This document shows, in pieces, positions 36,661-45,141 of a stretch of DNA of 64,000 nt (position 1 is the stretch's first letter; each line of letters starts with the position of its first letter). The stretch covers positions 124,001 through 188,000 of the forward strand of contig CAZJAH010000002.1 of the NCBI GenBank assembly GCA_964544155.1, read 5' to 3'. The translations under genes and the position numbers were made by a program. The notes below the pieces were generated by a model that did not search any database, was not told the origin of the DNA, and saw only the letters and a program-made list of their open reading frames with translations. This DNA comes from CAZJAH01 sp964544155. GTDB lineage: Bacteria > Bacteroidota > Ignavibacteria > Kapaibacteriales > UBA2268.

Positions 36661-38005
36661 TTTCACTCCTTATTTCTTCAGATTTTTTCTCTGTGTATAC
36701 TCTTACGATGTGAGTGATCTTTTCGTTTTTAAAAACCGGCGCCTGCCTGATTATCAGTGGCCCATCCTCATAAGTAATATGTGAGGCGGTTCTTTTGACG
36801 GCTTTAATAGCTTTGAGCAGTTTTTCACTTGTTGATTTATCAAAGATATTTTCGTCTGTTTTGCCTCTTATTTCCTGCCTTTTTAATCCGATTTTATTCT
36901 CAAACATTCTGTTTGCAAATTCAAATTTCATGCTTTGGGCGTTTATGATCGTAAGGGGATATGGCAGGCAGTCGAGAAAGTTGTATATAAGAAATATGCT
37001 CTCATTATATTCCTTATTTTTTTTCATGAGCCATTTCTGATTATTCTGCATTTCAGTAATGGAAGCCTTAAGCTCTTTATTTTCACCGGCCACTTTTCTA
37101 AAGGCAGAAATAAGCTTGTTTGTATCTATACTGTCATTATTATTATTAACTTCTTCAATTCTTGAAACAATCATCAGGCCGTTAATATTTTTGTCTTCAT
37201 CATAGGTCGGGCTTACCCTGAAAACTATATTCTTATTATTTTTTCGTCTTCTGTATACTTCATCTTCACCGCTGGCCCTCACCCCGGCGTTAATATCCTG
37301 TCTTTCCTTTACTTCTTCAGATTCTTCATTTACGAAAAGCTCATGGTAGTATTTACCTTCGAAGTTAGCATTCATCAGAAGGGTATTATCACTGGGGATA
37401 TACGCGTCCTTTGCGTTTTCATTCATAAAGATGATCCTGTTTTTATTATCAATCAGGGTAATCCCTTCATGAATGCTGTTGAAAGCCCGGCGCATGTTTT
37501 CCTTTAAATGTTCCAACTGCTTTTTATGCTTTGCGTGAACTTCTTCGACAATTGTATTCGACGGAATGATGTTAAAAAAAGACTTGAAGTATTTCCCGTT
37601 TCTTTTAATGCTCCACTTGAGTAGGAAAAGTTCTCCCTCATCATTTTCACCGACAATTTTCATGCTTTTTTCAGATTTTTTTCCGTCGGTGAAGTTCATT
37701 ATTGTATCTTCGAGGCTTTCAAAATCATCTTCGTTCTTTTTAACGGCGTCTTTCTCGCGGGTATTTTTTGTGAGTTTGTAAACGGCCTTAAGTAAATTTT
37801 TCCCCTGAATTACTTCGCTGCTGTATGTACCGAAAACTGAATCGACGGATCCCATTGACCCGACAATTCTCATATCTTCAGAAGTATCAATAACTGCCAG
37901 ATCGAAATACTTCATTATTTCCATGATCTGGTCTTCACTGTTAGAAAGCCTTCGCTTCAGCTCTTCTTTCTCGTGATTAACGGATTCAATAGTATCTTTA
38001 TGCAT
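36653..38005 (-). CDS. PAS-repeat sensor protein without output domain
   Basis: 450-residue cytoplasmic protein built from three PAS-like segments joined by coiled coils: residues about 28-155 (YFDLAVIDTSEDMRIVGS), about 185-285 (AFNSIHEGITLIDNKNRIIF) and about 345-445 (DCLPYPLTIINAQSMKFEF, ANRMFENKIGLK). Long helices with Lys and Glu lie between them (EVHAKHKKQLEHLKENMRR; ENKELKASITEMQNNQ). No HisKA, HATPase, GGDEF, EAL or receiver is present, and the last PAS reaches the C-terminus. It probably signals by protein contact, or is a degenerate kinase that lost its catalytic part. It overlaps purE by 8 bases. Confidence 0.8.
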   Translation of the reverse strand: MHKDTIESVNHEKEELKRRLSNSEDQIMEIMKYFDLAVIDTSEDMRIVGSMGSVDSVFGTYSSEVIQGKNLLKAVYKLTKNTREKDAVKKNEDDFESLEDTIMNFTDGKKSEKSMKIVGENDEGELFLLKWSIKRNGKYFKSFFNIIPSNTIVEEVHAKHKKQLEHLKENMRRAFNSIHEGITLIDNKNRIIFMNENAKDAYIPSDNTLLMNANFEGKYYHELFVNEESEEVKERQDINAGVRASGEDEVYRRRKNNKNIVFRVSPTYDEDKNINGLMIVSRIEEVNNNNDSIDTNKLISAFRKVAGENKELKASITEMQNNQKWLMKKNKEYNESIFLIYNFLDCLPYPLTIINAQSMKFEFANRMFENKIGLKRQEIRGKTDENIFDKSTSEKLLKAIKAVKRTASHITYEDGPLIIRQAPVFKNEKITHIVRVYTEKKSEEIRSENG

Positions 38006-38162
38006 AATTTAAATTTGATATTTTTTGACTTTATAATTTAATACACCGTTAGAGATTTAACAATTAAAATATATCAATCTTTTGTTATTCTAATAGTCAT
38101 AATCCGGTTAATCATTAGTTAAGCAAAATAAAGCAATTTCTTAATTCAATCATGAGTAAATA

Positions 38163-38594
38163 ATGGACGTAAAACTAAGCCTTGACGGAAAAATGCGTAT
38201 CAAAGGTACAAATGAGCTAGGGCTCGAAACCTATTTCGATACCAACCCGAATGTCGGCGGCGAAAATACAGCTGCCACACCTATGGAAGTAATGCTGCAG
38301 GCTATGGCGGCATGTGCCTTTATGGATACTGTTTCGATTTTAAGAAAAAAGAGAAAGCAGGTGGATAACCTGGAAATTGAAGTTCATGGAGAAAGAAAAA
38401 AAGAACACCCTAAGATGTTCACGAAGGTGCATATGAAGTTTATCCTGACCAGCCCTGACTCGGAGCTGAGTGATCTGGAGCGCTCGATCTATCTATCGCA
38501 GACTACTTACTGCGGGGCATCTGCTTTATTCCAGGCGGCAGGCTGCGAAGTAAGCTGGGAGAAAGAGATAAAAAGGCCGGTTGTGGAAGCTTAA
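38163..38594 (+). CDS. OsmC-family peroxiredoxin
   Basis: 143-residue OsmC/Ohr-family protein, reducing organic hydroperoxides. The two redox cysteines are present: C51 in AMAACAFMD and C117 in TTYCGASALF. The N-terminal strand region ends with GGENTAATPMEVMLQA, a typical stretch of the family. Single-gene unit followed by a terminator. The YhfA-like branch is possible; either way both Cys residues are intact. Confidence 0.93.
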   Translation: MDVKLSLDGKMRIKGTNELGLETYFDTNPNVGGENTAATPMEVMLQAMAACAFMDTVSILRKKRKQVDNLEIEVHGERKKEHPKMFTKVHMKFILTSPDSELSDLERSIYLSQTTYCGASALFQAAGCEVSWEKEIKRPVVEA

Positions 38595-38600
38595 ACATAA

Positions 38601-38631
38601 GCCGGAGCGGCAATGCTGCTCCGGCATTTTT
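38601..38631 (+). terminator. Rho-independent terminator after osmC-like gene
   Basis: GCCGGAGC pairs with GCTCCGGC around a 9-base loop and is followed by ATTTTTG, directly after the stop codon. Confidence 0.82.
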
Positions 38632-38664
38632 GTAAAAAATCACCTGACTATTGATAATAAGAAC

Positions 38665-39342
38665 CTACCTGACAATTCTCACGGGTATTGCCGAATTTGT
38701 ACCATTGGCGCTCAGCATAATGAAATAAGTTCCCGGAGATGCTTCTATACCGTCATTTCGCTTGCCGTCCCAGTTAATGGTGTAATTTCCCGCGCTAATA
38801 TAGCTGTTAAAAAATTCCGCTATACGAACTCCCTCCGCTGAATAAACGGACGCTCGTACTCTTGAGGATTCATTCAGTTCAAATGCTATTTCCGAATGAT
38901 TCTCCATGGGATTCGGGTAGGTGTTAGTTATTTTTATTGATTTACCCTTAGAATTTAGCAGATTTTCAACAACAGAGACAGGGAAATCATCATCATCGCC
39001 GGGATTGCTCACCAGATCAAACTCTCCAGGCGCGGGATCGTTTGGCATCCATGTTCCGTTCTGATCCTGAAGCTCCTGGCCGTTGGTAAAACCGTCGCCG
39101 TCGCTATCAAGAGAGGCAAGGCTGCTTCCCCAGATAACGTCGCCGTTACCGTCGAGGTAATCAGCTTTTATAACTTCACCAAAAGGAGTATGCGCGCCTC
39201 CTCCTGCGGGATTAATATGGCAGTTGGAACACTGAAGTTTAGACCCGTTTGGTATCTGACTGACCCTCTTCGGTAGTGCCCATATAAGGGCAGGTATTAA
39301 AACAAATATGGCTGTAACCAATAAGATTTTATGAATTCTCAT
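38665..39342 (-). CDS. T9SS-exported CxxCH protein
   Basis: 225-residue secreted protein. Signal peptide at 1-23, a single CxxCH haem-c motif (C38, C41, H42 in LQCSNCHINP), a DSDGDGFTNGQEL Ca-binding loop of the thrombospondin type 3 kind (about residues 79-91), and a FlgD-like C-terminal T9SS sorting domain (TYPNPMENHSEIAFEL, GTYFIML). The N-terminal 110 residues are paralogous to the next gene, where the haem motif is broken. It is the last gene of the cytochrome/YceI/DUF5777 cluster, with an AGGAGAAAG site before the ATG. Confidence 0.8.
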   Translation of the reverse strand: MRIHKILLVTAIFVLIPALIWALPKRVSQIPNGSKLQCSNCHINPAGGGAHTPFGEVIKADYLDGNGDVIWGSSLASLDSDGDGFTNGQELQDQNGTWMPNDPAPGEFDLVSNPGDDDDFPVSVVENLLNSKGKSIKITNTYPNPMENHSEIAFELNESSRVRASVYSAEGVRIAEFFNSYISAGNYTINWDGKRNDGIEASPGTYFIMLSANGTNSAIPVRIVR

Positions 39343-39369
39343 TTCTTCTTTCTCCTGATTTTTATAATA

Positions 39370-40545
39370 TTATAATGTTCTGGTTATCTGAAATCCAAGA
39401 TGCAGATTATCAAAAGATAGCGGGACAGGCGCTCCCGACAAAAAGTGAACCATATTCGTATTCACATTATTACCGAGAAAAAATTTGAAAAAATGCCCAC
39501 CTGCTTCAAGCTCTGTACCGAATGTGTAGGAATCATGATATTGCCGCCAGCCGCTTACAGTTGGATTGGCCTCGACTATCACACTCCACATGTCATCGAT
39601 AAAGTACTGTGCATAAGCTCCCATAGTGAATGAATACTGCTTATCATCACATGCACAGGGCGGATAAGCATTGTACAAATATCCCGGGGTAATACCAAGT
39701 CCAAGCTTTTTATCGATCAGCGTATTGGCAATAACGAATCCGTAAGCCTGCAGCCTGTTAATATTCTCCTCAGGTTCGACAATGGGTTTCTGGGAATATG
39801 CAGCAGCGCCCATAAAGGATATCTGCAAAGGCGCTGTTTCATTTCTGAATGAAAGTGCCCTGTACTTAGCTCTTAGATCCCAGTTACCCTCTCGATTACT
39901 TCTGCCGAGTGTGACCATTAGTTTATCGGTGACAGCATAACCCAATGCCAGCCTCATTATCACGCCGCCGTCAATGCCGAAAAGGTCTTCAGCTCCGGCG
40001 GAAACCGGCACCTGAAAACGGTGCCCGACGAAAAAGAAAATATCTCCCTGTTTATATGTTTCCGTAGTAGGTAATGTTAAAACATAAGTAGAATTAAACA
40101 GTTGTAAATCAGGCTTCACGGCAGGTTCTGCCCTGCTCCATGACGCCCCCTCCTGCCGGCTGGCGGAAGCCATATCTGCCGGGAGTTTCTCTGTATTCAC
40201 ACGGGTAGTTACCTTTGCCCTCTGCCCGGGGGGCGGATCTCCGGTCTGACGGCTTCTGTCCTTTTCCTGCAGCTTCCTGCCAATAGACGTGCCGTTTCCG
40301 TCGCTATCCTCTTTAGCCGGGGCTTCTTTCCAAATAATATCAACATAACTATCGAGAGATGATTCTTTAATATCATTTTCGAAAGAGTCCCCCGGGCTGT
40401 CGCCCTGAGGTTCTGTGTGGAAATTAGCGCAGTTATATACAATTCCGTTCGGTATTTGTGTTACAGGTTTTGCTCTTGAAAACACCGATGATATCATTGC
40501 CATAAATATGGCAGTTATAAGTAAAATCTTTCCGTAATATTTCAT
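39370..40545 (-). CDS. Degenerate cytochrome-like domain fused to a DUF5777-type barrel
   Basis: 391-residue exported protein. The first 100 residues align with the neighbouring CxxCH protein (QIPNGIVYNCANFH against QIPNGSKLQCSNCH, and PAKEDSDGNGTSIGRKLQE against LASLDSDGDGFTNGQELQD), but the second haem Cys is Phe (C39-A-N-F42-H43) and the Ca loop is altered, so haem attachment is unlikely. Residues about 145-391 look like the DUF5777 beta-barrel family (YVLTLPTTETYKQGDIFFF, GHRFQVPVS, GGHFFKFFLGNNVNTN). This family is often encoded beside YceI and cytochrome-like genes, as here. The N-terminal extension seems unusual. Confidence 0.8.
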   Translation of the reverse strand: MKYYGKILLITAIFMAMISSVFSRAKPVTQIPNGIVYNCANFHTEPQGDSPGDSFENDIKESSLDSYVDIIWKEAPAKEDSDGNGTSIGRKLQEKDRSRQTGDPPPGQRAKVTTRVNTEKLPADMASASRQEGASWSRAEPAVKPDLQLFNSTYVLTLPTTETYKQGDIFFFVGHRFQVPVSAGAEDLFGIDGGVIMRLALGYAVTDKLMVTLGRSNREGNWDLRAKYRALSFRNETAPLQISFMGAAAYSQKPIVEPEENINRLQAYGFVIANTLIDKKLGLGITPGYLYNAYPPCACDDKQYSFTMGAYAQYFIDDMWSVIVEANPTVSGWRQYHDSYTFGTELEAGGHFFKFFLGNNVNTNMVHFLSGAPVPLSFDNLHLGFQITRTL

Positions 40546-40584
40546 TATGCTCTGATTATTTTTTCAAAAATTATCCTGTTATGC

Positions 40585-41154
40585 TTATGAGGCTTTTTTC
40601 ATATAAAAATCAACCACAAGCTGCATTTCTTCATCTATTTTCATGAACATGAATTCCGGAACTTTTATGTTGTGGTCGGTCAGTTTAACTCCGAATTCCG
40701 CTCTCACTTTTAAGCCGGAATTGTTCTTCTTTATAATCCCTTCTATTACCCTTTCCTTTTCAACACCGTGAATAAAAAACACTCCATCGACCTTTACTTT
40801 GTAGGAAAGGCCTTTCTGCTTAGCGGCTTCCACAATTTTTCCTTTATAATATGTATAGGGGTATTTCTCGGTGTGTATGTAATCTTCACGCATGTGCCTG
40901 TTTCTAAGCCCGATACCTGTATCCACGGAATTCATATCCACTTCGAAATAAAAGTTAGCGCCTTCAAGCTTATCTAATCCTGCCGCCAGGAGGTAGCCGT
41001 CAATTTTATCGGTGACACCTTCAAATTCCTCTACCGGCGCATCGGAAATGAATTTAACAAGATTGTCTTTTCCGGTATCCACATGGTATTCGCCTGCGGT
41101 AAGATTAACTGCTGCAAACAAAACAAATGCTATTAAAAGTTTATACATTTTCAA
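40585..41154 (-). CDS. YceI-family periplasmic protein
   Basis: 189-residue protein with signal peptide (1-20) and a YceI lipocalin-like domain: EYHVDTGKDNLVKFISDAPV, DMNSVDTGIGLRNRHMRED (the conserved N-x-H-M-R stretch), and KLTDHNIKVPEF near the end. The fold binds a polyisoprenoid lipid in structurally studied members. It lies between the cytochrome-like lipoprotein (17 bases) and the DUF5777 barrel (39 bases) in one transcript. Confidence 0.92.
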   Translation of the reverse strand: MKMYKLLIAFVLFAAVNLTAGEYHVDTGKDNLVKFISDAPVEEFEGVTDKIDGYLLAAGLDKLEGANFYFEVDMNSVDTGIGLRNRHMREDYIHTEKYPYTYYKGKIVEAAKQKGLSYKVKVDGVFFIHGVEKERVIEGIIKKNNSGLKVRAEFGVKLTDHNIKVPEFMFMKIDEEMQLVVDFYMKKAS

Positions 41155-41171
41155 TTTCTCCCTTATCCTTT

Positions 41172-41618
41172 TTAATTATTTTGAGCGCCTGCGTCAATCC
41201 AGGCTTCTATGGAATCTACAACTGCCTGAGGCAATTTACCACCGGCAACTTCAGGTGGCATAACGGCCGTGCCGTCCCCTTTGAGCTTTTTAATAAGCCA
41301 GCTGTTCTCACTATTTCCCGGATCTACCAGAAGTATGCTGCTGCCCAGAGCTTCTTTTCCTACAAGATTCTCATAAGAATTACCCTCGGTCAGATTCAGG
41401 TTGCCGGCAGGGAATTCACCCGCGTGACAGCCTGATATAGCGCAGCCTGAATTAAACACCTGATCCTGAATAGCAGAAAACCCGGCCGGTATTTCGCCAT
41501 TTTCATCAGGACAGGTTTCACATTCTGAAACTATGTTATCTGAACAAGAATATTGCAGCAAGGCAATAAACATTCCTGTAATTATTATGACCTTTCTCAT
41601 TATAGTCCGTATTTTCAT
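41172..41618 (-). CDS. Cytochrome-like lipoprotein with CX4CH motif
   Basis: 148-residue lipoprotein with lipobox LLQYSC (Cys25). The soluble domain has C59-A-I-S-G-C64-H65, a CX4CH haem-c variant also met in Planctomycete-type cytochrome domains, followed by NLTEGNSYENLVG, LVDPGNSENSWLIKKL, an axial-ligand candidate in AVMPPE, and WIDAGAQN at the end. It heads the YceI/DUF5777/CxxCH transcript. An internal ATG at residue 7 is an alternative start with GGA upstream. Haem attachment through CX4CH is plausible, not proven. Confidence 0.8.
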   Translation of the reverse strand: MKIRTIMRKVIIITGMFIALLQYSCSDNIVSECETCPDENGEIPAGFSAIQDQVFNSGCAISGCHAGEFPAGNLNLTEGNSYENLVGKEALGSSILLVDPGNSENSWLIKKLKGDGTAVMPPEVAGGKLPQAVVDSIEAWIDAGAQNN

Positions 41619-41782
41619 TTAAAAGTAATAAGTTATACATTGAATACGTCGATCAATTAAATATTTTTAATTGTTCAAAAACCATTTTGAAGCGCTTCGA
41701 TATTAGGTTTAGCTAATTCATTTTCTTTGTACAGGCTAATTACGATCGGGGTAAGCGTATTTTCAAATATTTCAAAATAAAA

Positions 41783-42193
41783 ATGAAATTAATTTTTAAT
41801 TCAAAAAAAGATCCTTTCATTAAATGGCTGGTATGGATGGCTATTCTTACTCCGGCAATGGCTTTTATCCTGCTGGGCAAACCGCCGGCAATATTTGTAT
41901 TACTTGAAATCACTGCTGCGGCTTTAGTTATGTGGTTTTGGTTCGGAACTTATTATGTGATTACTACCTTGTATGTAGAATATCACTCCGGGCCGATTAA
42001 CGGCAGAATACCTATTTCGCTTATCAAAAAGATCAAAAGCGAGAGCAACGGATGGCATCCGGCTTCTGCGCTTTCCCACGAGCGGATAGAGATACAATAC
42101 GGTAAAGGCAAAATTGTTACTCTATCACCTGAAGATAAAAAGGCTTTTATTAACGCTATCCTTTATGTTAACGGCGAGATCAAAGTAGAATAA
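41783..42193 (+). CDS. Bacterial PH-like (bPH) membrane protein
   Basis: 136-residue protein with two membrane helices (about residues 14-34 and 38-58) and a C-terminal PH-like domain: YYVITTLYVEYHSGPINGRIPISLIKKI, IEIQYGKGKIVTLSPEDKKAFINAI. This matches the short bPH proteins (DUF304/PH_6-like). No ribosome-binding site is visible before the ATG, as is frequent in this lineage. Monocistronic between two divergently and convergently placed operons. Function of the family is unclear. Confidence 0.8.
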   Translation: MKLIFNSKKDPFIKWLVWMAILTPAMAFILLGKPPAIFVLLEITAAALVMWFWFGTYYVITTLYVEYHSGPINGRIPISLIKKIKSESNGWHPASALSHERIEIQYGKGKIVTLSPEDKKAFINAILYVNGEIKVE

Positions 42194-42221
42194 ATAAAGG
42201 CGGAAGATAATATCTCCCGCC
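42188..42221 (-). terminator. Terminator hairpin after the large TonB receptor
   Basis: On the minus strand GGCGGGAGAT pairs with ATCTTCCGCC (one mismatch, 3-base loop) and is followed by a TTTATTTATT tail. It also lies just after the rightward PH-like gene but lacks a T run in that direction. Confidence 0.55.
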
Positions 42222-42264
42222 CGATCTTATTGATTAATTCCGGCCCTTAAATGTTTTATAAATC

Positions 42265-44943
42265 TTACAGTGAGATTTCCAGCCTTCCATAGTAAAAGGC
42301 CCCGTTAAATCCGAACTGTGTGACCGCTGTGTTATAAGGGAAGCGGCCGCCATCCTGCTTGGCAGGGACATTTTCATCGGGATATACATCAAAAATATTA
42401 TTACCGCCGGCAGCTACTTTAAGCCCGTCACTAATCCTGTAAGAAATCTCCGCGTCGGTCAATACTTTGCCGGAGTAATCCTGGTCAAGCAAAGCGGCGT
42501 TTTCGATATCTGCAGTACGAGAGCCGACTTCACCGTAATAGACATTTCTAAGCATAATGCCCAGATTACCTGTCGTATAATTGAGTGTCAGATTGGCTTT
42601 TGTAAGCGGCAGTCCTCTTTCAAGCCTGGCTATCTCTTCCCTGCTGAAAAGCGTGCTTTTCAGGTCTTCATCATCAGGGAAATTTTCAGGCACCTGAATA
42701 TCTCCGACTACTTCAGTTTGCGCGTAATTGATCGAAGCGGTTATATCCAGTTCATCATCCCATATGTTAAGCCTTTGAGTGATAACTGCTTCAATACCCA
42801 ATGTTTCTGTATTAATTGCATTGCTGAAGAACTGAACCGCGTCCACTCCGGGCAATCCCTCCAGCATACCTGCTATGCTCGGATCAAATGCTGAAAAATA
42901 TCCTGACAGCACAATTCTGTCATTAATATCTATCTTGTAGGCGTCAACCGTCAGCATGGTTGATTCGGTCAGCTTTGATGCCAATCCGAAACTGATATTA
43001 ACTGAAGTTTCTTCCTCGAGCTCGCCAATACCGAATGCCTGAGCAATCCTGCTGTCATTCGGAGCGGTAAGCACTTCAAGGGGGATAAGGTCTTCTCCCG
43101 CGGCATAGAATACAGTTGTAGTGCTGCTGAAATACTGTTGATGTAATGATGGGGCTCTGAATCCGGTGCTGGCCGCACCTCGCAGGTTCAGGAAGTCACC
43201 GAACATATACCTTGCCGAAAGTTTGCCGTTCAGGCTGTTGCCGAAATCGCTGTAACTTTCGTACCTGCCGGCAATTGAAATAAGGAAGCTATTGGTAATA
43301 TCCGCTTCCACTCCGGCGTATAGCGCACCTGAAGTCCTGCTGTGCGTACCTGCGTTTTCCGGACGAAATCCCGGAAATACCTGTGCTCCCGGTTCATAAG
43401 TGCTGTCCTTATAGCTGTATGAAGCAAGTTCGCCTTCTTCAATCGTAAAGCTTTCGTACCGAAATTCAGCGCCGGCGCCAAAGCTGATCATCGTCAAGCC
43501 CGCCGCATCGGCAAATGCCTTTGATATATCAAGGTTCGAGGTATTCTGATCGAATAACAATGTCCCGCTGTAAAAGGAGGTCGGGCTGCTGCTGCCCCAT
43601 GAACGGTTTAGTGAGTTATCGACATCATACTTATAGGAATTGCCGCCGTAAACATTGCTAAGATCGAAATTCCAGCCGTTCCTTGTGTTACGCACTCCCG
43701 CTGCTAATGACCTGTCCATTATCCTACCATTTATAAAAGGTAAGAATCCGTCAGGATAAATCTCCTGATTATTTCTTCTGTCATTCGGGAATCGGTAAAA
43801 TCCTGCCGAACGGCTATCTCTGTAATTAATTCCGCCAAAGGCGTAAAAATCTGTACTGTCATTCACGGGTATCTCCGAATTAAGAAAAATACCTCCGTTA
43901 AGCTGTTCTGACTGGCCTATCCTGAGATTGAAGTCTGAAGGCGTCTTAGCTCTGGCGGACATGATGCTGTCATCTATCCTGCGATTTTCATCTTCGCTGA
44001 GCCCGTCCTGATCAGCCGTCCGGTAAAACATACCGGTATAGGCCCTGGCTCTGTTGGTATGGCCTCTGTCGCGCAATTCAGCGGTAAGGTTTATAAAACC
44101 GCCTTCACCTATGGCCGTGCCAAAGTTCGAGCCGAGTGATATAGTCTCGCCGTCAGCCTGTGTTGTCTGTCCGGCGTAAGTATTGAAGTAAACTTCGTCG
44201 GTCTGCTCTTTTAAGATGATATTGATCACTCCCGCGATGGCGTCAGAACCGTACTGCGCTGAGGCACCGTCTCTTAGTATTTCAATTCTCTGGATGGCAG
44301 TCACGGGGATAGCGTTCAGGTCAGTACCAACCGAACCTCTGCCGATAATAGGGGTTACGTTCACCAGGGCTGTAGTATGGCGGCGTTTGCCGTTAATGAG
44401 CACCAGTGCCTGGTCAGGCCCGAGCCCGCGAAGCGAAGCGGGGTCTATATGGTCTGTGCCGTCGGCAAAAGTCTGGCTCCTAGAATTAAATGAAGGCACG
44501 AGTTCCGTTAAGGCGTCAGCGGCATTGACTTTTCCTGAAGCCTCCAGCTCTTTTGATGATATAATATCCACCGGCACCGATGATTCGATATTAGAACGGG
44601 ATATCTTAGTCCCGGATCCCAGTACTGTAACGCCTTCTCTTAACCGCACGGGTTCGGGTTTTAGCAGGAATAGTTTTTCTTCATCGCCTGCTGTATTTAT
44701 ACTGAATTTTTCTTTTTTATATCCTATATATGATATAATCAATGTTAAATCTCCAGGGGGCACATCCAGCTCAAAGCTTCCGTCATTACGGGCAACTGTT
44801 CCTGCATCAGACCCGTCAACACGAATAACGGCTCCCGCCAGGCCCCGATTGCTTTCCGCATCCGCTATACGTCCTTTTATAGCATTGGCATAAAGCAATT
44901 GTCCGAACATTATCAGAGACATAGCAATTATAATTAATTTCAT
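42265..44943 (-). CDS. TonB-dependent outer-membrane receptor
   Basis: 892-residue receptor: signal peptide (1-19), carboxypeptidase-regulatory-like domain (21-95; KGRIADAESNRGLAGAVIRV), plug (about 105-245; VPVDIISSKELEASGKVNAA, LRGLGPDQALVLINGKRRH, IEILRDGASAQYGSDAIAG) and a long barrel ending GRLEISL. The GKRRH and NVTPIIGRGSVGTDLNAIP plug segments are typical of a broad family of uncharacterised receptors, often for organic compounds; no substrate can be named. Monocistronic; a TAnnTTTG element lies about 35 bases upstream. Confidence 0.93.
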   Translation of the reverse strand: MKLIIIAMSLIMFGQLLYANAIKGRIADAESNRGLAGAVIRVDGSDAGTVARNDGSFELDVPPGDLTLIISYIGYKKEKFSINTAGDEEKLFLLKPEPVRLREGVTVLGSGTKISRSNIESSVPVDIISSKELEASGKVNAADALTELVPSFNSRSQTFADGTDHIDPASLRGLGPDQALVLINGKRRHTTALVNVTPIIGRGSVGTDLNAIPVTAIQRIEILRDGASAQYGSDAIAGVINIILKEQTDEVYFNTYAGQTTQADGETISLGSNFGTAIGEGGFINLTAELRDRGHTNRARAYTGMFYRTADQDGLSEDENRRIDDSIMSARAKTPSDFNLRIGQSEQLNGGIFLNSEIPVNDSTDFYAFGGINYRDSRSAGFYRFPNDRRNNQEIYPDGFLPFINGRIMDRSLAAGVRNTRNGWNFDLSNVYGGNSYKYDVDNSLNRSWGSSSPTSFYSGTLLFDQNTSNLDISKAFADAAGLTMISFGAGAEFRYESFTIEEGELASYSYKDSTYEPGAQVFPGFRPENAGTHSRTSGALYAGVEADITNSFLISIAGRYESYSDFGNSLNGKLSARYMFGDFLNLRGAASTGFRAPSLHQQYFSSTTTVFYAAGEDLIPLEVLTAPNDSRIAQAFGIGELEEETSVNISFGLASKLTESTMLTVDAYKIDINDRIVLSGYFSAFDPSIAGMLEGLPGVDAVQFFSNAINTETLGIEAVITQRLNIWDDELDITASINYAQTEVVGDIQVPENFPDDEDLKSTLFSREEIARLERGLPLTKANLTLNYTTGNLGIMLRNVYYGEVGSRTADIENAALLDQDYSGKVLTDAEISYRISDGLKVAAGGNNIFDVYPDENVPAKQDGGRFPYNTAVTQFGFNGAFYYGRLEISL

Positions 44944-44977
44944 ATCACATTCCGCTAAAGTATTGATAACAAAACAG

Positions 44978-44985
44978 CAAATATA
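44978..44985 (-). promoter_or_regulatory. Candidate Bacteroidota -7 element of the TonB receptor gene
   Basis: Minus-strand TATATTTG fits TAnnTTTG at 35 bases before the ATG, a realistic distance for transcription start. No convincing TTTG is seen at -33. Confidence 0.4.
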
Positions 44986-45141
44986 CGGATAATCCCTGTT
45001 TAACTTTTATTATGCTCCTAAATATTTAAAAAAATTAATTATAAATGAAAAATAAGCAGCGCTTCATAACGTGCTATTTATATAATAGGATAATTATGAA
45101 TAATTCTTAATCATTTAAGTTGTATAAATTATATCCATAAA

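Noticed and set aside
44216..44893. Long open frame (225 codons) antisense to the TonB receptor
   Set aside because: Overlaps the plug and N-terminal domain coding sequence on the other strand; composition is that of a shadow frame.
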